A stretch of 64,000 nt of DNA. It comes from Vespa crabro (Eukaryota; Arthropoda; Insecta; Hymenoptera; Vespidae). The position numbers and the translations under genes are program-made. The notes under the pieces were generated by a model that was not told where the DNA came from, made no database searches, and saw only the letters and a program-made list of their open reading frames with translations. This document shows positions 1 through 12,948 of the stretch, in pieces. Each line of letters opens with the position of its first letter. Positions within the stretch are counted from its first letter, which is position 1. The stretch is from contig NC_060965.1 of assembly GCF_910589235.1 (NCBI RefSeq), forward strand, positions 4,057,901 through 4,121,900, in the 5' to 3' direction.

Positions 1-1470
1 TTCTCCGTTTAAGAGAATTTCTCCATAGAACGTTACGTAGTCAAGAATATCGTAGCATCACGAGAAATCGGATTTCGACTCCTGCTGATTCGAAGTACTA
101 GGAAGCTTTTCTACGGGAGACCAATATTGTCGTGGATTGCAACAACCTGCTATGGGCCACGTCGTTCTCGTTAGTTAGCCTAATAAGAAATAGAAGCATG
201 CATTCCTGTTCTCGAAAAATTTCTCGTGCGGAAAAAAATATAATATACATTGTGATTTTGTGAATAATCTTTTCTATAATTCATGTTTCATTTAGTCACT
301 CTCGCGTTGGACGTTAACAATCAAACATTAAAAAAAAACCTGTATTATGCTTCCTAAATTGACGATAATTACATGTACTCAGTAGGCATTAAATATTTCA
401 ACATTGAACTGCATAAAATCGCTCGATTTACCTCCTGACATTCAACCTAGTGATGTAATCGACATGCGAAACCATAGATGCACACCGCATAAATATCCAT
501 TTGCCACAACAAATTCGATTGTCGAACCAATGGCCGTAAAACGGCCGACAAATCGCGCGAGAGAATTACGAGATCCTCACGAAGCGTACAGGGCGAATCC
601 TCTCGTTATTATCCTCGGATTCTTTCGAACTGGCATAAATATCCATTCCTTACGGAAGGGAATAGGGTTGTATTTCAATGGAATGCAAGATTTACTTTTG
701 GATACTCAACAGGTGCTAAATTCGGGATTTCTTTTTAATTAAGAACTATGATATTGAATTCGACGAGATAAATACTCAGGCAATCGAATTTGTTGTTACA
801 AAAAGAGAAATATATAATTTAATTAAATACATTTCCAATGAAATTCGTATTACGTAAACATGTGAGACAATTAGATCATTTTTGTTCATGAAACGAAAAG
901 TATCAATGATTGAAGAAAGAAGAACGTACGAATCTCGGTGCCACAATGGCGCCTTAGAAAACTTTCTCAAAACGTGTAACATCGTGGACGCTCTTAAACG
1001 TTACACGCTGGAAAGAGGAAAAGTTTACACGGGCCAAGTTCGACAAAGTTCGACTTATTTGCTTCCGTGCCGGATTACCGGTTAAACGGTCGTCTTCGTA
1101 GAAAGCTAATACAGACACCCCGTCGTCCTCCATGCAAAGGGATAGTATCGGTGGCGTCGGCACAAGGACGCAACTTTTTATCTGATAAACTTGGAAAAAC
1201 TTTGTGTCGTCTTGAAGAAAAAAGAAGATATTAAAAAACATCGGCACAACGTGAATCGAATACGTATACTAAGAAAGAAAACGTTTACCACGAAAGTAAA
1301 TAAGTTTTGTCTTTCTGGATTATTGTTTAGTCAGTTTCGCCTATAAAGCGTTTAACTTTAAAGAACGACATTAAGATAATTAATTACCAAATAGCTATTT
1401 ACTATTTTCGAGAAACTGCAATTATCATCTGTTATTACATCAAATCAAGTATGCTTACGTACGATCTTGG

Positions 1471-1507
1471 TTTATTTTTTTTTTTTTTTTTTTTCTTTTT
1501 TTTTTTT
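1471..1507. repeat. Poly(T) tract
   Basis: Nearly uninterrupted T run with single A and C breaks. It could be a simple repeat or the tail of an old minus-strand retroposed copy, but no retroposon body is recognisable beside it. Confidence 0.85.
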
Positions 1508-1760
1508 CAAAACAATGTTTATAGCGCGATGAAATGTAAGTATAATTAGTGAACTTAATTTACAATAAATACAATAGCATTAGACAAAATTGAAGCAATA
1601 ACGTTGATTGTGATGAGTGTAGAAATTTAGCCAGTTTGATCTCATTAAATGTGTCACAACTAATGTCGTACAGAGGTCGTAGCGATAGCATCGCATCAAA
1701 TCCATCGTACGAGTTCTGTCAAGTTCGTGGTTCCATAAATTTTCGAACACGAAGAGACTC

Positions 1761-1765
<5 letters not shown>

Positions 1766-1798
<33 letters not shown>
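1766..1798. repeat. (GA)n microsatellite
   Basis: Perfect GA dinucleotide run after a short impure start. It explains the Ser-Leu repeat frames translated from the other strand. Confidence 0.95.
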
Positions 1799-1799
<1 letters not shown>

Positions 1800-2665
1800 C
1801 TGATTGAATATCCGATCGGCGGCACGACCGGTGCAGTTAGGTATGTATGTTAGAAACTCGTTTAATGCTAGCCCTAGGGACTGAAATTCTGCGGCGGCTG
1901 CAGTCGAGTTTCGAGGCAGCACACGCAAACTCATGGCAACCGATGTGCGGCCCAGCCATGACTGTGGCGGTCGTGCTTAAATGAGTTTCCAGTTTATAAC
2001 CGAGCTTGACGAGCAACGCGAAAGTGAAAGCTTCTAAATCCTTTGGCTCGCTCGCAAGCTCTCTTTCTTTCTGACCGATATAATGATTACGCATCTTTTG
2101 TCCGATATCTTCTCAACGAAAACTTTGAAAGCGATTCTTTATTGCTTTTTTTATCTAAAATGGAAATATAAAGCGTAGATGAATTCTGAAACTTGAATTG
2201 ACGAATGAAAAAAGATATCGGAAGTTACTCTATGAGATTTCTTACATCTGCATTATCTCTTTCATAAGAAGTATCGAAGATTTTCTTCTTCTTCAAACTT
2301 TCAAATTATTTTCTGAATTGTGGAGTAGAACTACGTGAAATTCCCCTAGAAACTAGAGTTATTTATGATCGCGAATTGCTTGAATATTCAAGTGTAGGAA
2401 TCTAACGATCTACCGAATGAGTAAATTAACGTGAATACTAGTTAATTGGCATCTGGTTCTTTGTTACTTACGTCTTACATCCTTATGTTCTAAAATCCTG
2501 CATAAATAAATACTCAGGGGGAAGCTGAAGAGATATCGTTCGGTAAAGTTGATTATTATTGAGATTCTCTTGATCGCTTTCTGGTGATGATGCCGCCGGC
2601 AGAAGGTGGATCAACAAATTTCCTAATATACCACCATCGATCGTTCCTCTAGGCTATTTACAATA

Positions 2666-2750
2666 CATATGTATATATATATATATATATATTATGTATA
2701 TATATATATATATGTATATATGTATCTATGTATGTACGTATATATATTAT
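2666..2750. repeat. (TA)n compound microsatellite
   Basis: TA repeats broken by TATG and TACG units, typical of a decayed dinucleotide array. Confidence 0.9.
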
Positions 2751-4275
2751 CCAAAGGGATGTATCAAAGACGATAGTTAATGGAGAGAAATTACTTGCTC
2801 GGGTACTCTGTAAAATCTTATATTTATCTTGGCGAGATCACGTCGGCGAAGAACCAATCTGGAAGCGACATTAAACGGGATAATGAAAGCCAATTAGAAA
2901 ATTTTCCGTCATCACTGCGGTACCTTTAAATTAATTAGCCCTATGCGGAACTGAGATAAGAGAATTTTCGATAACGCGTATTGGCCGGTCTCGTTAATGA
3001 AGTTCGACGCGTCGAAAGACTCACTGATATTTTCTCCATTTTTCTCGGTTTCCCTATCACATAGAAAACTTTTCAAACGAACTTCTATTTTCCATTCGAC
3101 TCGTAATCCAATCGAATTACGCATATGAAAGATATCCGGATTGTCACTTCCATCTAATATATTTTTTTTCATTTTAATTAACCATATGTCATTTGTGACA
3201 TATCCATGGAATGCTATACTGTATCAACCTGACAATGTATGACAATGTATCAAGAACCATCTAGTTATCTACTTTCTTTTATACTTGCCACAAGAGAGAA
3301 GCCAGTTTTTATTATATTTCACGATCGCCTTGCCATTATCGGAGTATATTTGTCATTTCGTCAGGAAGAGTTCCAACAAATGAAGTGTCTTGTCCGATAA
3401 AGAAGAAGGCACTCGATGTTGTTACCTACGGCCTACAGATTGTATGTACAGTATCGTGAAGAAAAATGCTTCGTGGCAGGGAACGAAAAAAGCTCATTTA
3501 CGTCAATGCAAAGAAGACTCTGGCTGTTTTTTGAGGAAAAGTGAAGTTAAAGGGTTCGCTTAAAGCTCGATTTTCTTGCTGTCTATATATCCGGAACGAC
3601 ATCCATTGTACACGCATTGCATTGTGTACCTACGTCGAGTGACCCAATTTGGAGAGTGCTCGAACGGAGAAGGTTGAGGAGATAAATAGAGAGAGAGGAA
3701 GAGAGAGGGATGGTGGTACTGGGCGACTCCTAATAAGGTATGAAGAGGCGTTGCGAGACACGCGTATTCGTGTGCGACATGTCCGTGTGCAATCGGTGCA
3801 ATCGGTGCAAAATGCTCTGTTTTAAGTGTGCATATGTAAAGAGTGCATCTTGCTATCTTGCATGTACTATCCCTCTTTCTCTTTCTCTCTCTTTCATAGT
3901 TGTAGTTGCTCGTCGGATGGTTTCGAATATACATGCATATTCAGATTGGTCGAGCAGTTCTCTAGTAAATTAGACTATTTGGCCTTCTCCATTATTGAAG
4001 GAAACCCGCGGAACAGAGCCGCTGCAGCTTGTCTATACTCCACCGTTGCATTCGCAACTTCGCGACTCTGTGGCTTTCACGAAGTTCAGAAAAGTGGGAG
4101 GAGTGTAACGAAGACAAAAAGAGAAAGGAAACCTAACTGAGATTCAGCAAAGAAGAAGAAAGAGGGAAAGTTCTTCGTGGAATCGGATTAACAATAAAAA
4201 AATCTGAAATTTGTGGTCTTCTGACTCGAGTATACGGTCACACTTTTTATTAATCATCGTATTCGTTAGCATTAA

Positions 4276-4299
4276 TTATATATATATATATATATATAT
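4276..4299. repeat. (TA)n microsatellite
   Basis: Short, nearly perfect TA array in a gene-free stretch. Confidence 0.9.
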
Positions 4300-5235
4300 T
4301 TTATGAAAAAAGTTCGATCATATCAATAACGTCGATGGAGTTTAAATGATTTACGACCAAATCAATATTCGGGAAATGAGTAATTTTCTTAATTACCATA
4401 ATGAATACATTGCATGCATTTTCTCGTCTGTTGACAGACTAAACATTATAATTGTGTTTATTTTCGCATTATACATTCGCATTCTATTACCACATTTAAC
4501 GCTATTAAAACTTTCCGAATCGGTGTAATCAAAGTATTGTTACATCCAAATATTTTAAATGTAACAGTGAATAAAGTTATATACATATATATGTATATAA
4601 TTCTTTTGTTCAACGTTAATCTTAGCCAGATGGCAATCTACTCGTCATAAACAAAATATTACTTTTTGTGTACAAAAGTGATCATTCCTTCACCCATCCT
4701 TCAAAAAAGAAAATTATTTCCATTAGGAAAAAAAAAAAAAAGAAAAATAATAATTTAAGTTAAGAGAACGTATAAATAGGTGTGAATAAAGAAACGAAAT
4801 TTGAAAGGAAGTCATTCTATTATCTCGTACGAGTCCTTCCGGGTGAGGAAGAGGAAGAGAAAGAGGAGAGGTCGAGCGGATTTCGGCGGTTATTCGTTGG
4901 AACGAGTGGCTCTCCGTAGAGTCCGCCGTCGGCGTCGCCATTGCGGCCATTCATCGCGCTATTACAATGCTATCGTGATAGGCTTGGAAATAGTGCCGCA
5001 TATGCAGTCTGCCATTCACAGGACTGAAAGACGAAATAACGCGCGGTCGACGTGCGGCGCAGCTTCGAACCGGAAACCGGCGCACGACCGTCCGCTTCCG
5101 GTCTGGTTTCGCGAATCAAAGGAAGAAGAGAGGGGCTTGTTCCATCCGCTCGTGCCGAATCGCTTTCGAATGGCTCTCGTGCCATTTCCCACCGCGAAAC
5201 GTTAATTACTAAATACGTTTCGAACTCTACCCTTT

Positions 5236-5236
5236 C

Positions 5237-5270
<34 letters not shown>

Positions 5271-5272
5271 TT
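5236..5272. repeat. (TC)n microsatellite
   Basis: TC array with one extra T near the 3' end, at the edge of a G+C-richer island. Confidence 0.95.
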
Positions 5273-7908
5273 ATCATCATCGGCTTTACGTTAATGAACC
5301 ATGCGTGCTCGCTTCAAGAGAAAACAAAAGTTCGTCAACGTGAGATCGAACATTCAAAAGCATTTATTTTATAAGGTACCTTGACATTCATTTAACTAGA
5401 TATTATCGTAAAAAGAAATTTATCGATTCGTAATTATTTTCGTTCATTTCATTTGCTCTTTTCCGATGCATAGATCGATGCAATGACTTGTATTAATGAA
5501 AAGCAAACGAGACAACGAGGACATGCCATCTAAAGAGCTTAGCAGCTTGATCCGTGCGATGACACGCGATTATATTCGACGTTAAGCGAGCGTTGCAGCG
5601 AGCGTCGCAGCGGTATAATCTGAGGTAATCGTCAAGCAACCAAGGTGTCATCGTTGTAGTTGAAAACGTGGGAAATTCAAAAAGAGACACCGAACAACGA
5701 TAACGATAGTGCATTTGAATGAAAGGATTTGTTGGGACTAAAATAAAAGAGAAAATCGTGTCCGGAAAAAAAAGCGGTAGAAATGTATCCAATACAAGCA
5801 TACATTCAATGCAATGTAGAAAATTTGTTTCACCGATATCATTTCACAAAAAACAACATGCTGAACACGATAGAGATACAATCTAGAGCCGATACTGATC
5901 TCAGATTTAAAGCGAGTTCGTGGAACAACGGCATTCGGTCGTGAATGCTTGAAATGAAAGAATTTTCTATAAGACTTTGTTAAAAGCCACCAACCATATG
6001 TCCGATACACCTAACGTAACTCTTGATGGTACTTGAGTGAGTATCTTATTCAAGAGAGTTCCCCTGAGGGTTAGGAGGAGAAGAAGAAGAGGCGCCATAG
6101 ATAGAAGCGTAACTAAAAGGAGAGTAGAAGGAGAATGGAAGCAGAGGATACGGACAAGGTAGCTCTTCGTGCTCCTTTAAACTCTCGCGCTAAATAAAGT
6201 CGAGGGACGTTTAATTTACATACATTTACTCTTCCACTACTCCGACGGTGTTTTCTCTCTCTATCTATCTATCTCTCTATCTCTTTCTCTCAGAATAGCC
6301 TGACCCGCGATGTCTCCATACTGACTACCCTCCCTTCTCTAGTCAACGAGTACCAACGACGACTGCTAGTTCTCCAACCCTCGTCCGGCAACCCCCAGGG
6401 TACACGTTCTCTTCCCCCAACCTCCCTTCTCTCCTTCTCCTTCCATCCACTCCAGGCCTCGTTCTGTCTTTCTCTAGCCCGAAAACTCGCTGACCCAATT
6501 TCGATGAAACTGCATTGCGTGTCCTACCTGCACGGTTGCACCTATCGCATTTCAACTGCACGTCCCTTCCTCCTCTCACTCGTCGTCGTTACGGACATAC
6601 ATGAACAGAGATTTGTGCGTTTGTTTGTGTACGCATCATCCTAACTCCCTTCCTAGTCTACCCAGATCCTTCCCCTACCATTTCTATCGACATATCTCGC
6701 TCTCTACTGGACATGATAAAAAATCTGCTCATTTATATATATCGCGCTTCGTATCCATATCGAGAAGCGAACAGTGTGGAAAGAGAGAAAAGGGGAAAAT
6801 CGAATAATATATGCCGTGCGGAAGTGAACAAAAAGAACGTATTGATCCTCTTTTCCAACGGAAAGCGTTGTCCCAAGAGATTCGATGCGGACCAGCGAAA
6901 TACGGCTAGAGTAGATTTTATTACGAATCCTTTGTCGAACTTGATCGTTTAATAATATGAATTATTACATTTCGAAAACTTTCATCGGGAATGTTAATAA
7001 TCTTTGCAATTAATGAGAAGTCACGATTTGACATTATCCAAAATGACTGATTTTATCAGGTTGTACTGATAAGTCTAATTAGAATTGTTCTATGGTCGTT
7101 CGACAAGTGCGAGAAAGGAAAAGATAGATGGTGGTAGTTACGTGTAACACGCGTAGAGAAAGGTAACACATAGTACGTTAACTTATCCGGCATGCTCGAT
7201 CGAAGTCTATTGCATTGCAAATACTCGAGAACGACGCGTGCGCACACGTCGTGACAAATTCATTCGTCGTACTGTGAACGTATGAGAAATTTGCCAGCCT
7301 GTACTTAATTTTACTTTTCTGTCCATTCGTTTCTTCTTTTTCTCATTTCAAAGTATATAAACTTTTCTTATCAATCAACGACGATCGCAAGTGGATACAA
7401 AACACGATAATTTATCGACTTCTTTCAATTACATTACTTTGCATATCTTCTGCCTTGTTTTGCAAGAGGTATGTCCATGAAACAAAAATTCAAAAAAAAG
7501 ATTCTTTTGAATTTGCCACTTAACTCTCTATAGTCCAATATTTTTTCATGTCTAATATAATTATTTCAAGAAACATTAACGTTTAGATATGGTACGATCA
7601 ATCATTAATTTTCTGATGAAATAAATGAAATAAGACTTAAGAAGTACAGATATGCGAGTATATCACTTGAAAATTATATGACGTTATAAAGGATTAATAA
7701 AAAAGACGACATGAACGAACGAATTTAAACTATTTCAAATCGATTTCTGTTAAAACGAAACGGATAAGAGCATCGTTTTTCGTGGCTTGCTTTTATAGGG
7801 ATTTGTTGGAGATCGTTCCTATCGAGAATACTTGAAGTCTCATTCGTGAAACAGCACAGCATGCGAAATGACTTCATACGGATTATAACGGCCGTACACG
7901 CACCGTGT

Positions 7909-7916
7909 TGACGTCA
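7909..7916. promoter_or_regulatory. Perfect CRE-type palindrome
   Basis: The palindrome TGACGTCA, inside the 10-bp palindrome TTGACGTCAA, matches the cAMP-response element bound by CREB/ATF factors. A CACGTG-like E-box core lies about 110 bp downstream, near 8021-8026. It sits in a G+C-richer island with no gene model. Function is inferred from the motif alone, and an 8-bp site can occur by chance. Confidence 0.3.
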
Positions 7917-9832
7917 AACCGGTCTTCATCCATCGAGGAGTACACGAAGTACCTCTTTGCCGACGTACAGCGAGTAGCTATTACTGGTCAGCATCGTGAA
8001 ACTTACTTCTAACACTGTCACACGTGAAACAGGTTTTACCTTTTCGAGTCCTTCCGAGATCGTAACATTTCGCGAACTTGCAATGAAGGTCTTTGCGTTT
8101 CCATCAAGGACCGTTGACTCTTTAACGATTGCGCTAGATTAAATGTTTCTCCTATGGGCTGACGATCGATTTAAAAGAAACGAAATCTCGTAACGAAGAT
8201 TTATAGGGAGTTACGCTCATCGTCGAACGAGCGTAATTACAAACGATATCGAATAAGCTTTTGGCCCGAAATCATCTTCTTTGATCTACGATGATAAATA
8301 ACTTTTGATCTGGTCTTTACCGATTTCCCTTGACCGAAGGTCGACTAGAAATGAAGAGACCAAAACCCATCGGATAAAGAGAGAAAAAGTAAAAGAAATT
8401 AGACGACACGAAAGGTAGAAAAGTAAAGAGAGAAAGGAAGGGAGAAGGAGGAGAGAGACACGAAGCGAATCAGAAGAGCGTGACGATACTCCGTTATCGA
8501 ACGTAATCGATAATACGAGGAAGCCGAGAACGGGAACGAGATTCGCGCCTTCTCGTTAGCTACATTCCTTCGTACCGAGGTCGAAGCGTCATGAAAGGTT
8601 AACCGAGTTGAACGAGTTCGGCTTAAGTTCAACTTCCATTTCGTCCTATATCTACCACCGTGAGCACCCCCCATAGTTTAATGATCTTACTAACTCAGAC
8701 GGGCTTTTCCATTATTAGTTTGCCCGAGGGTAAACCTACCTGTCTACGTGCGCTGCCGCTCGAAAGAGTTCGATACGGTGCGAACCGCTTGCACGCTTTC
8801 TTTAAATAAAATTTATGCTTCGTAAGTTGAAATTTAAGTAAAAGTTTCGCTGTCAAATTTGTATACTTCACCTAGAGATTAAAAAACTGAATTGACTCAA
8901 AGATAAAGAAAATTATTTAATTTCTCTATCCTTTTCATCAATCAAACGTTAAATTCTTAATTAAACATAAGCTTTTGTTTTTGCGAAATGAAATAGAATA
9001 TCATTAATTAAAATCGATAAACTATTTAAAAGGAGATAAATTTGTGCGAAAACTTAACGCATGGCGCCATCAATTATTTAAATATCGTATTACGAATTTG
9101 AATCGGTCGATAGTGTAGATCAGTAAATAATAATAAAGATAGGAAAATGAGAAAAATGATTATTGAAAATCGATTGAATCGATTATCAATTTATTCCAAT
9201 ATTTAATTCTTTTTTTCACATATTCAATGTTGAAGATGGAAAATATCCTTATTAACATCAACGCACGCAAAGTTTGCTAGCCTCGAGCGATGTCTGCGTG
9301 TGATCTGCCTCGTCGTTATTAACTATGTAAGGAATATAAGATTTTCGCCGGAGGATGTTCATTAACCGAAATGCAAGGAAGGTGTGGAATTTTCGGTTGG
9401 TTAACGCGACATCATCGTAATTAACGCGTCGAATTATCGAACTACCAAATGAAAATTATAAGAAAATTACGATTCACTTTTCTATATGATAATGATCATG
9501 TTATAAGATCATATTATACCTATATGATAATTCATGAATATGTATGTATTCAAGTACGATATCGTTTTTACGTATTTTATAATTTAAATTGTACATTCAA
9601 CAATTTAACCTACCAAATACACAAAGAAGCAGGAAAAAAAATAAAAACATATACGAGCAAAAATGCTCTTTGATGAAAACTTCATATAATAGGATTGCTC
9701 GCGATTGAAGCTCGTTTTTTAACAAAAAAAATAAATACCGTCATAAAACTGGGACAACGGCTTGGTAAATAGAGAAGATTTGTAAATGTCATTGATGCCG
9801 TCACATCGTTTTTGCCATTGGTACCAAAATAC

Positions 9833-9871
9833 ACGGTTTGTATTCGCAAGCAATTCATTTATTCAAACCGT
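9833..9871. repeat. Short inverted repeat, 8-bp arms
   Basis: ACGGTTTG at 9833-9840 is repeated as its exact reverse complement at 9864-9871 with a 23-nt spacer. The arms do not extend further. It may be chance or a decayed mobile-element end. Confidence 0.4.
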
Positions 9872-11561
9872 ATCGTTAACAAAGCCCGCAAAAAATTAAA
9901 AAAGTAAATTTAAGTGAATAAAGATATCGTTAAAAATCTAATTGGTACATCAATACGTACTTGATAAATGTAATTATAAGATTTTTTTTAGTTTATAGAG
10001 CCGAATTATTTGTTTCTTTTACAAAAATGTAAAATTTATAAATCGATAGTCAATTAATTATATTATAGACATCAATTTTGGAGCAGCTATACTTTCCTTA
10101 AAAAACTTGCTTTATGAAGTCTACAATATAAATAAAGATCTAACCGTGAAGACGCATTAACATTAAACAATATTGCTCTTATTATAAATAGCTAAAATAT
10201 AATCAAATTTGTTTAACAAAGACAATATGCTTACAAAAACAAAAATAAACAATAATTAGACTGATATATTCGTAATGGAATAAATTATTTTATATATCCT
10301 TCTACATACATATCTTCTCCGTGTTCTTCTGCTCACTTTCATATTCCTATCTAATCCTAGTCATAAAAATAGAAATATACTATAATCGCGTAAAATCGGA
10401 AAGCTAATATTACAGACTGTATGTAAGAAAGGAATATACATTACCCATTGTTCGTAAAACAAGAAATGGATCCCCATTTTATCGATGGTCGGTAAAGTAA
10501 AACTCTGTTTTCACTTAGCCATCGTTAAGTGAATTTCCTCGTTATCGATTTGATAGTAGAATAATTTCTGCATTACTGATTTATGGTAAAAACATATTCT
10601 AACTTATCGACAGTTGATAACGAAGGTTCTTATTTGTTAACTTGCCAATGAAGTACATTTCTTCGTAGTCAGTTTTTTAAGAATAATCAGTCATTAAAGT
10701 AAAACTGTATTCTAGTGTAATCTACTTTTGCATTATTCGGTAACAACGGTCTTTATTTTATCCACTTAGTAACTTGGCATTTATTGATCCATTCAGTGTC
10801 AAGTTATCACTATTCATTACAATATTAGTCCTATTCCCTCTCTGTTTATCCTTCCATTTACATTATCTATCATTGAATGTCTCGAACGAATAACGTTAAT
10901 TGCGTATTCAGAGCTATGATGCAAATTAGTTAATGAACACTTTTTAATTAATCGATCTTTAAAAGATGGCATATGGTTTTTTCTTTTGTCGTATATTTTT
11001 ACTTCATTCAAAAATTTTCTAACTCGATCATTCGATTATAGCAGTAAAGTATATAACCTATATAAGCTTATATATCGATTCAATAGGCGCATAGTGGCGA
11101 CAGTGTTTCTTATTGCATTTGTAGTTTATATTTTATTCATTCTTGTCGCTGAAGTCGCATATGCTATAAGCAGAAGATAGTGAAATCCTAAATGATAATT
11201 TTTTCGTAAAATTTACTGTTTCAATGATACTTCATTTTTCATCATTTATTTTTTCACATAAATATATGACAATTAAAAATCATATATATTACGTGATGAA
11301 CTTTTACCTGAATATGTTATGAAAAGATTACTAATTAAAATATTTTTAAGTGAAAACGTATCATAATTTTCTATATACTTTTAGTAGCAACCAATCATAG
11401 GAAAGGAAAGTTTATAAAGATGTCCACAATTCTTTGAATTAACTAATAAACTATCTGAAAGTATCATTACTTAACCAATAAGAACTACTTACTGAAATGT
11501 CCACAAGATGGCAGAATAATTGTTCAATTGAGCACATAGATTGGCAGATCTATACAAATTC

Positions 11562-11602
11562 TTTTCACGTTAGATTCTCGTGGCAGGCACGTCGTTAGGA
11601 CG
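11562..11602 (+). promoter_or_regulatory. RpL40 noncoding first exon with TOP-like start
   Basis: A pyrimidine run (CTTTTC at 11561-11566) followed by about 35 bases and a strong GTAAG donor at 11603 looks like the 5' terminal oligopyrimidine start and short noncoding first exon usual for ribosomal protein genes. The matching acceptor is TTTAG ending at 12039, ten bases before the ATG. TOP mRNAs are translated under TOR control. The exact transcription start is inferred. Confidence 0.6.
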
Positions 11603-12049
11603 GTAAGAATATAATAATTCTTTAAACTTCAATAATTTTCGAATATTATTAATATTATTTTTAAATACATTAAAAATTTCTAATTAACAAAATGTAATTA
11701 GCCATGTCATTTTTCTTCTTAATCTGAAATATATCGAAACAAAAACGTGTTAGAAAACAACTGCATCACGGCACGTTGCCAATAGCACATACCATGAACA
11801 AATACGTAATATCAAAATTTCCAAGCTTACAGTGAATCTCCTTTCTAATTTTTCATCCAAAATAATAAATCAATATAAAATTATCGAGGCAGTAATTAAG
11901 AAATTAGATTTGTAAGGTATCTCAATGAAACTTACATAGGTCTAAGATAAATGCCAAGTTATTAAGTAGTATGACATCTTTAAAATAAATCAAATTCTAA
12001 AGGTAAATGTTATTATATATTTTTATTATTTATATTTAGATAAACCACT

Positions 12050-12272
12050 ATGCAGATCTTCGTAAAGACCCTTACGGGTAAAACCATTACCCTAGAAGTA
12101 GAAGCATCTGATACTATAGAAAATGTAAAAGCTAAAATTCAAGACAAGGAAGGAATACCACCCGATCAGCAAAGACTTATCTTTGCTGGTAAACAATTGG
12201 AAGATGGTCGTACTTTGTCAGACTATAATATCCAAAAAGGTTAATTATATGATAATAATTTATTGATCATAA

Positions 12273-12331
<59 letters not shown>

Positions 12332-12580
12332 TATTTATTCAGGTAACATAATTGATAAAATAATTTTATTATCTGTCAAACAGAATCAACGCTTCATTTG
12401 GTATTGCGTCTTCGTGGTGGAGTTATTGAACCTACCCTTCGTATTCTTGCACAGAAATATAATTGTGATAAGATGATTTGTAGGAAATGTTATGCACGTC
12501 TCCATCCACGTGCAACTAACTGCCGTAAAAAAAAATGTGGGCACACAAATAATATCCGCCCAAAGAAGAAGCTAAAGTAA
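12050..12580 (+). CDS. RpL40: Ubiquitin-60S ribosomal protein L40 fusion
   Basis: Coding exons are 12050-12239 and 12384-12580 (phase 1 GT/AG intron), giving 128 aa, the standard length for this fusion. Residues 1-76 are ubiquitin, ending in the LRLRGG cleavage site; residues 77-128 are L40, with its four-cysteine zinc-binding pattern and basic tail ending KKKLK. Deubiquitinases cut after Gly76, releasing free ubiquitin and L40, a late-joining 60S protein in the cytoplasm. Residue 19 is Ala where human ubiquitin has Pro. The intron is mostly a TA microsatellite. A noncoding first exon at 11562-11602 is likely. The gene faces FIG4 tail to tail. Confidence 0.98.
12278..12326. repeat. (TA)n microsatellite in RpL40 intron
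   Basis: An almost perfect TA array occupying the centre of the 144-bp coding intron of RpL40. Confidence 0.95.
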
Positions 12581-12712
12581 AATGTATTTGGATTATTTTT
12601 TTTTTTATCCAAATCATGGAAGATTTGGATGTCCATCTTTATCTATATTACACATTTTCTGGCAATAGTATGATGGACAACTCAGAAATATGTATCTCTT
12701 ATTATGGATTGC

Positions 12713-12718
12713 AATAAA
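12713..12718 (+). terminator. RpL40 polyadenylation signal
   Basis: AATAAA lies 133 bases after the RpL40 stop, so cleavage is expected at about 12730-12745. This is only some 40-60 bases from the predicted end of the FIG4 transcript on the other strand. Confidence 0.7.
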
Positions 12719-12782
12719 ATCTAAGGATCAATCAATATTAAATAATTTTTTTCTACTACACACATGTTAAAAATAAAAATAC

Positions 12783-12788
12783 TTTATT
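12783..12788 (-). terminator. FIG4 polyadenylation signal
   Basis: TTTATT on the plus strand reads AATAAA on the minus strand, about 160 bases after the FIG4 stop codon. Cleavage is expected near 12760-12775. Confidence 0.6.
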
Positions 12789-12948
12789 AAATATGCACAA
12801 TATTTACAGCACGTAAAAGGAATGAATAATTTATAAATAATTTATAATATTATTATTATTATTATAACAGGTTTAATTTAAATTTAATTTAATTCCTTCA
12901 TATAATTCGTATAATAAATTAATTATCTAATAATATAATTATTAGATC

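Larger units (their letters stand above)
1..11560. other. Gene-free stretch left of RpL40
   Basis: No gene is supported here. The open frames are short (at most 134 codons) and show no recognisable domain. Several run through simple repeats or lie opposite one another. Most of the stretch is A+T-rich with microsatellites. G+C-richer islands lie at about 1840-2060, 4800-5210, 6300-6600 and 7800-8800 and could be regulatory DNA or noncoding exons of a neighbouring gene. The stretch may be intergenic or intron of a gene to the left; the sequence does not decide. Confidence 0.6.

Noticed and set aside
404..742. 112-codon open frame at the left end
   Set aside because: No recognisable domain, no splice-linked neighbours; a 15-bp repeat inside it (487-501 and 633-647) is out of register by 146 bases, so it is not a protein repeat.
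4801..5205. 134-codon Arg-rich open frame
   Set aside because: Lies in a G+C-richer island that is open in three frames; composition explains the length and no motif is recognisable.
6343..6579. 78-codon minus-strand frame with Cys pairs
   Set aside because: The Cys spacing does not form a known zinc motif and the frame lies in pyrimidine-rich DNA.
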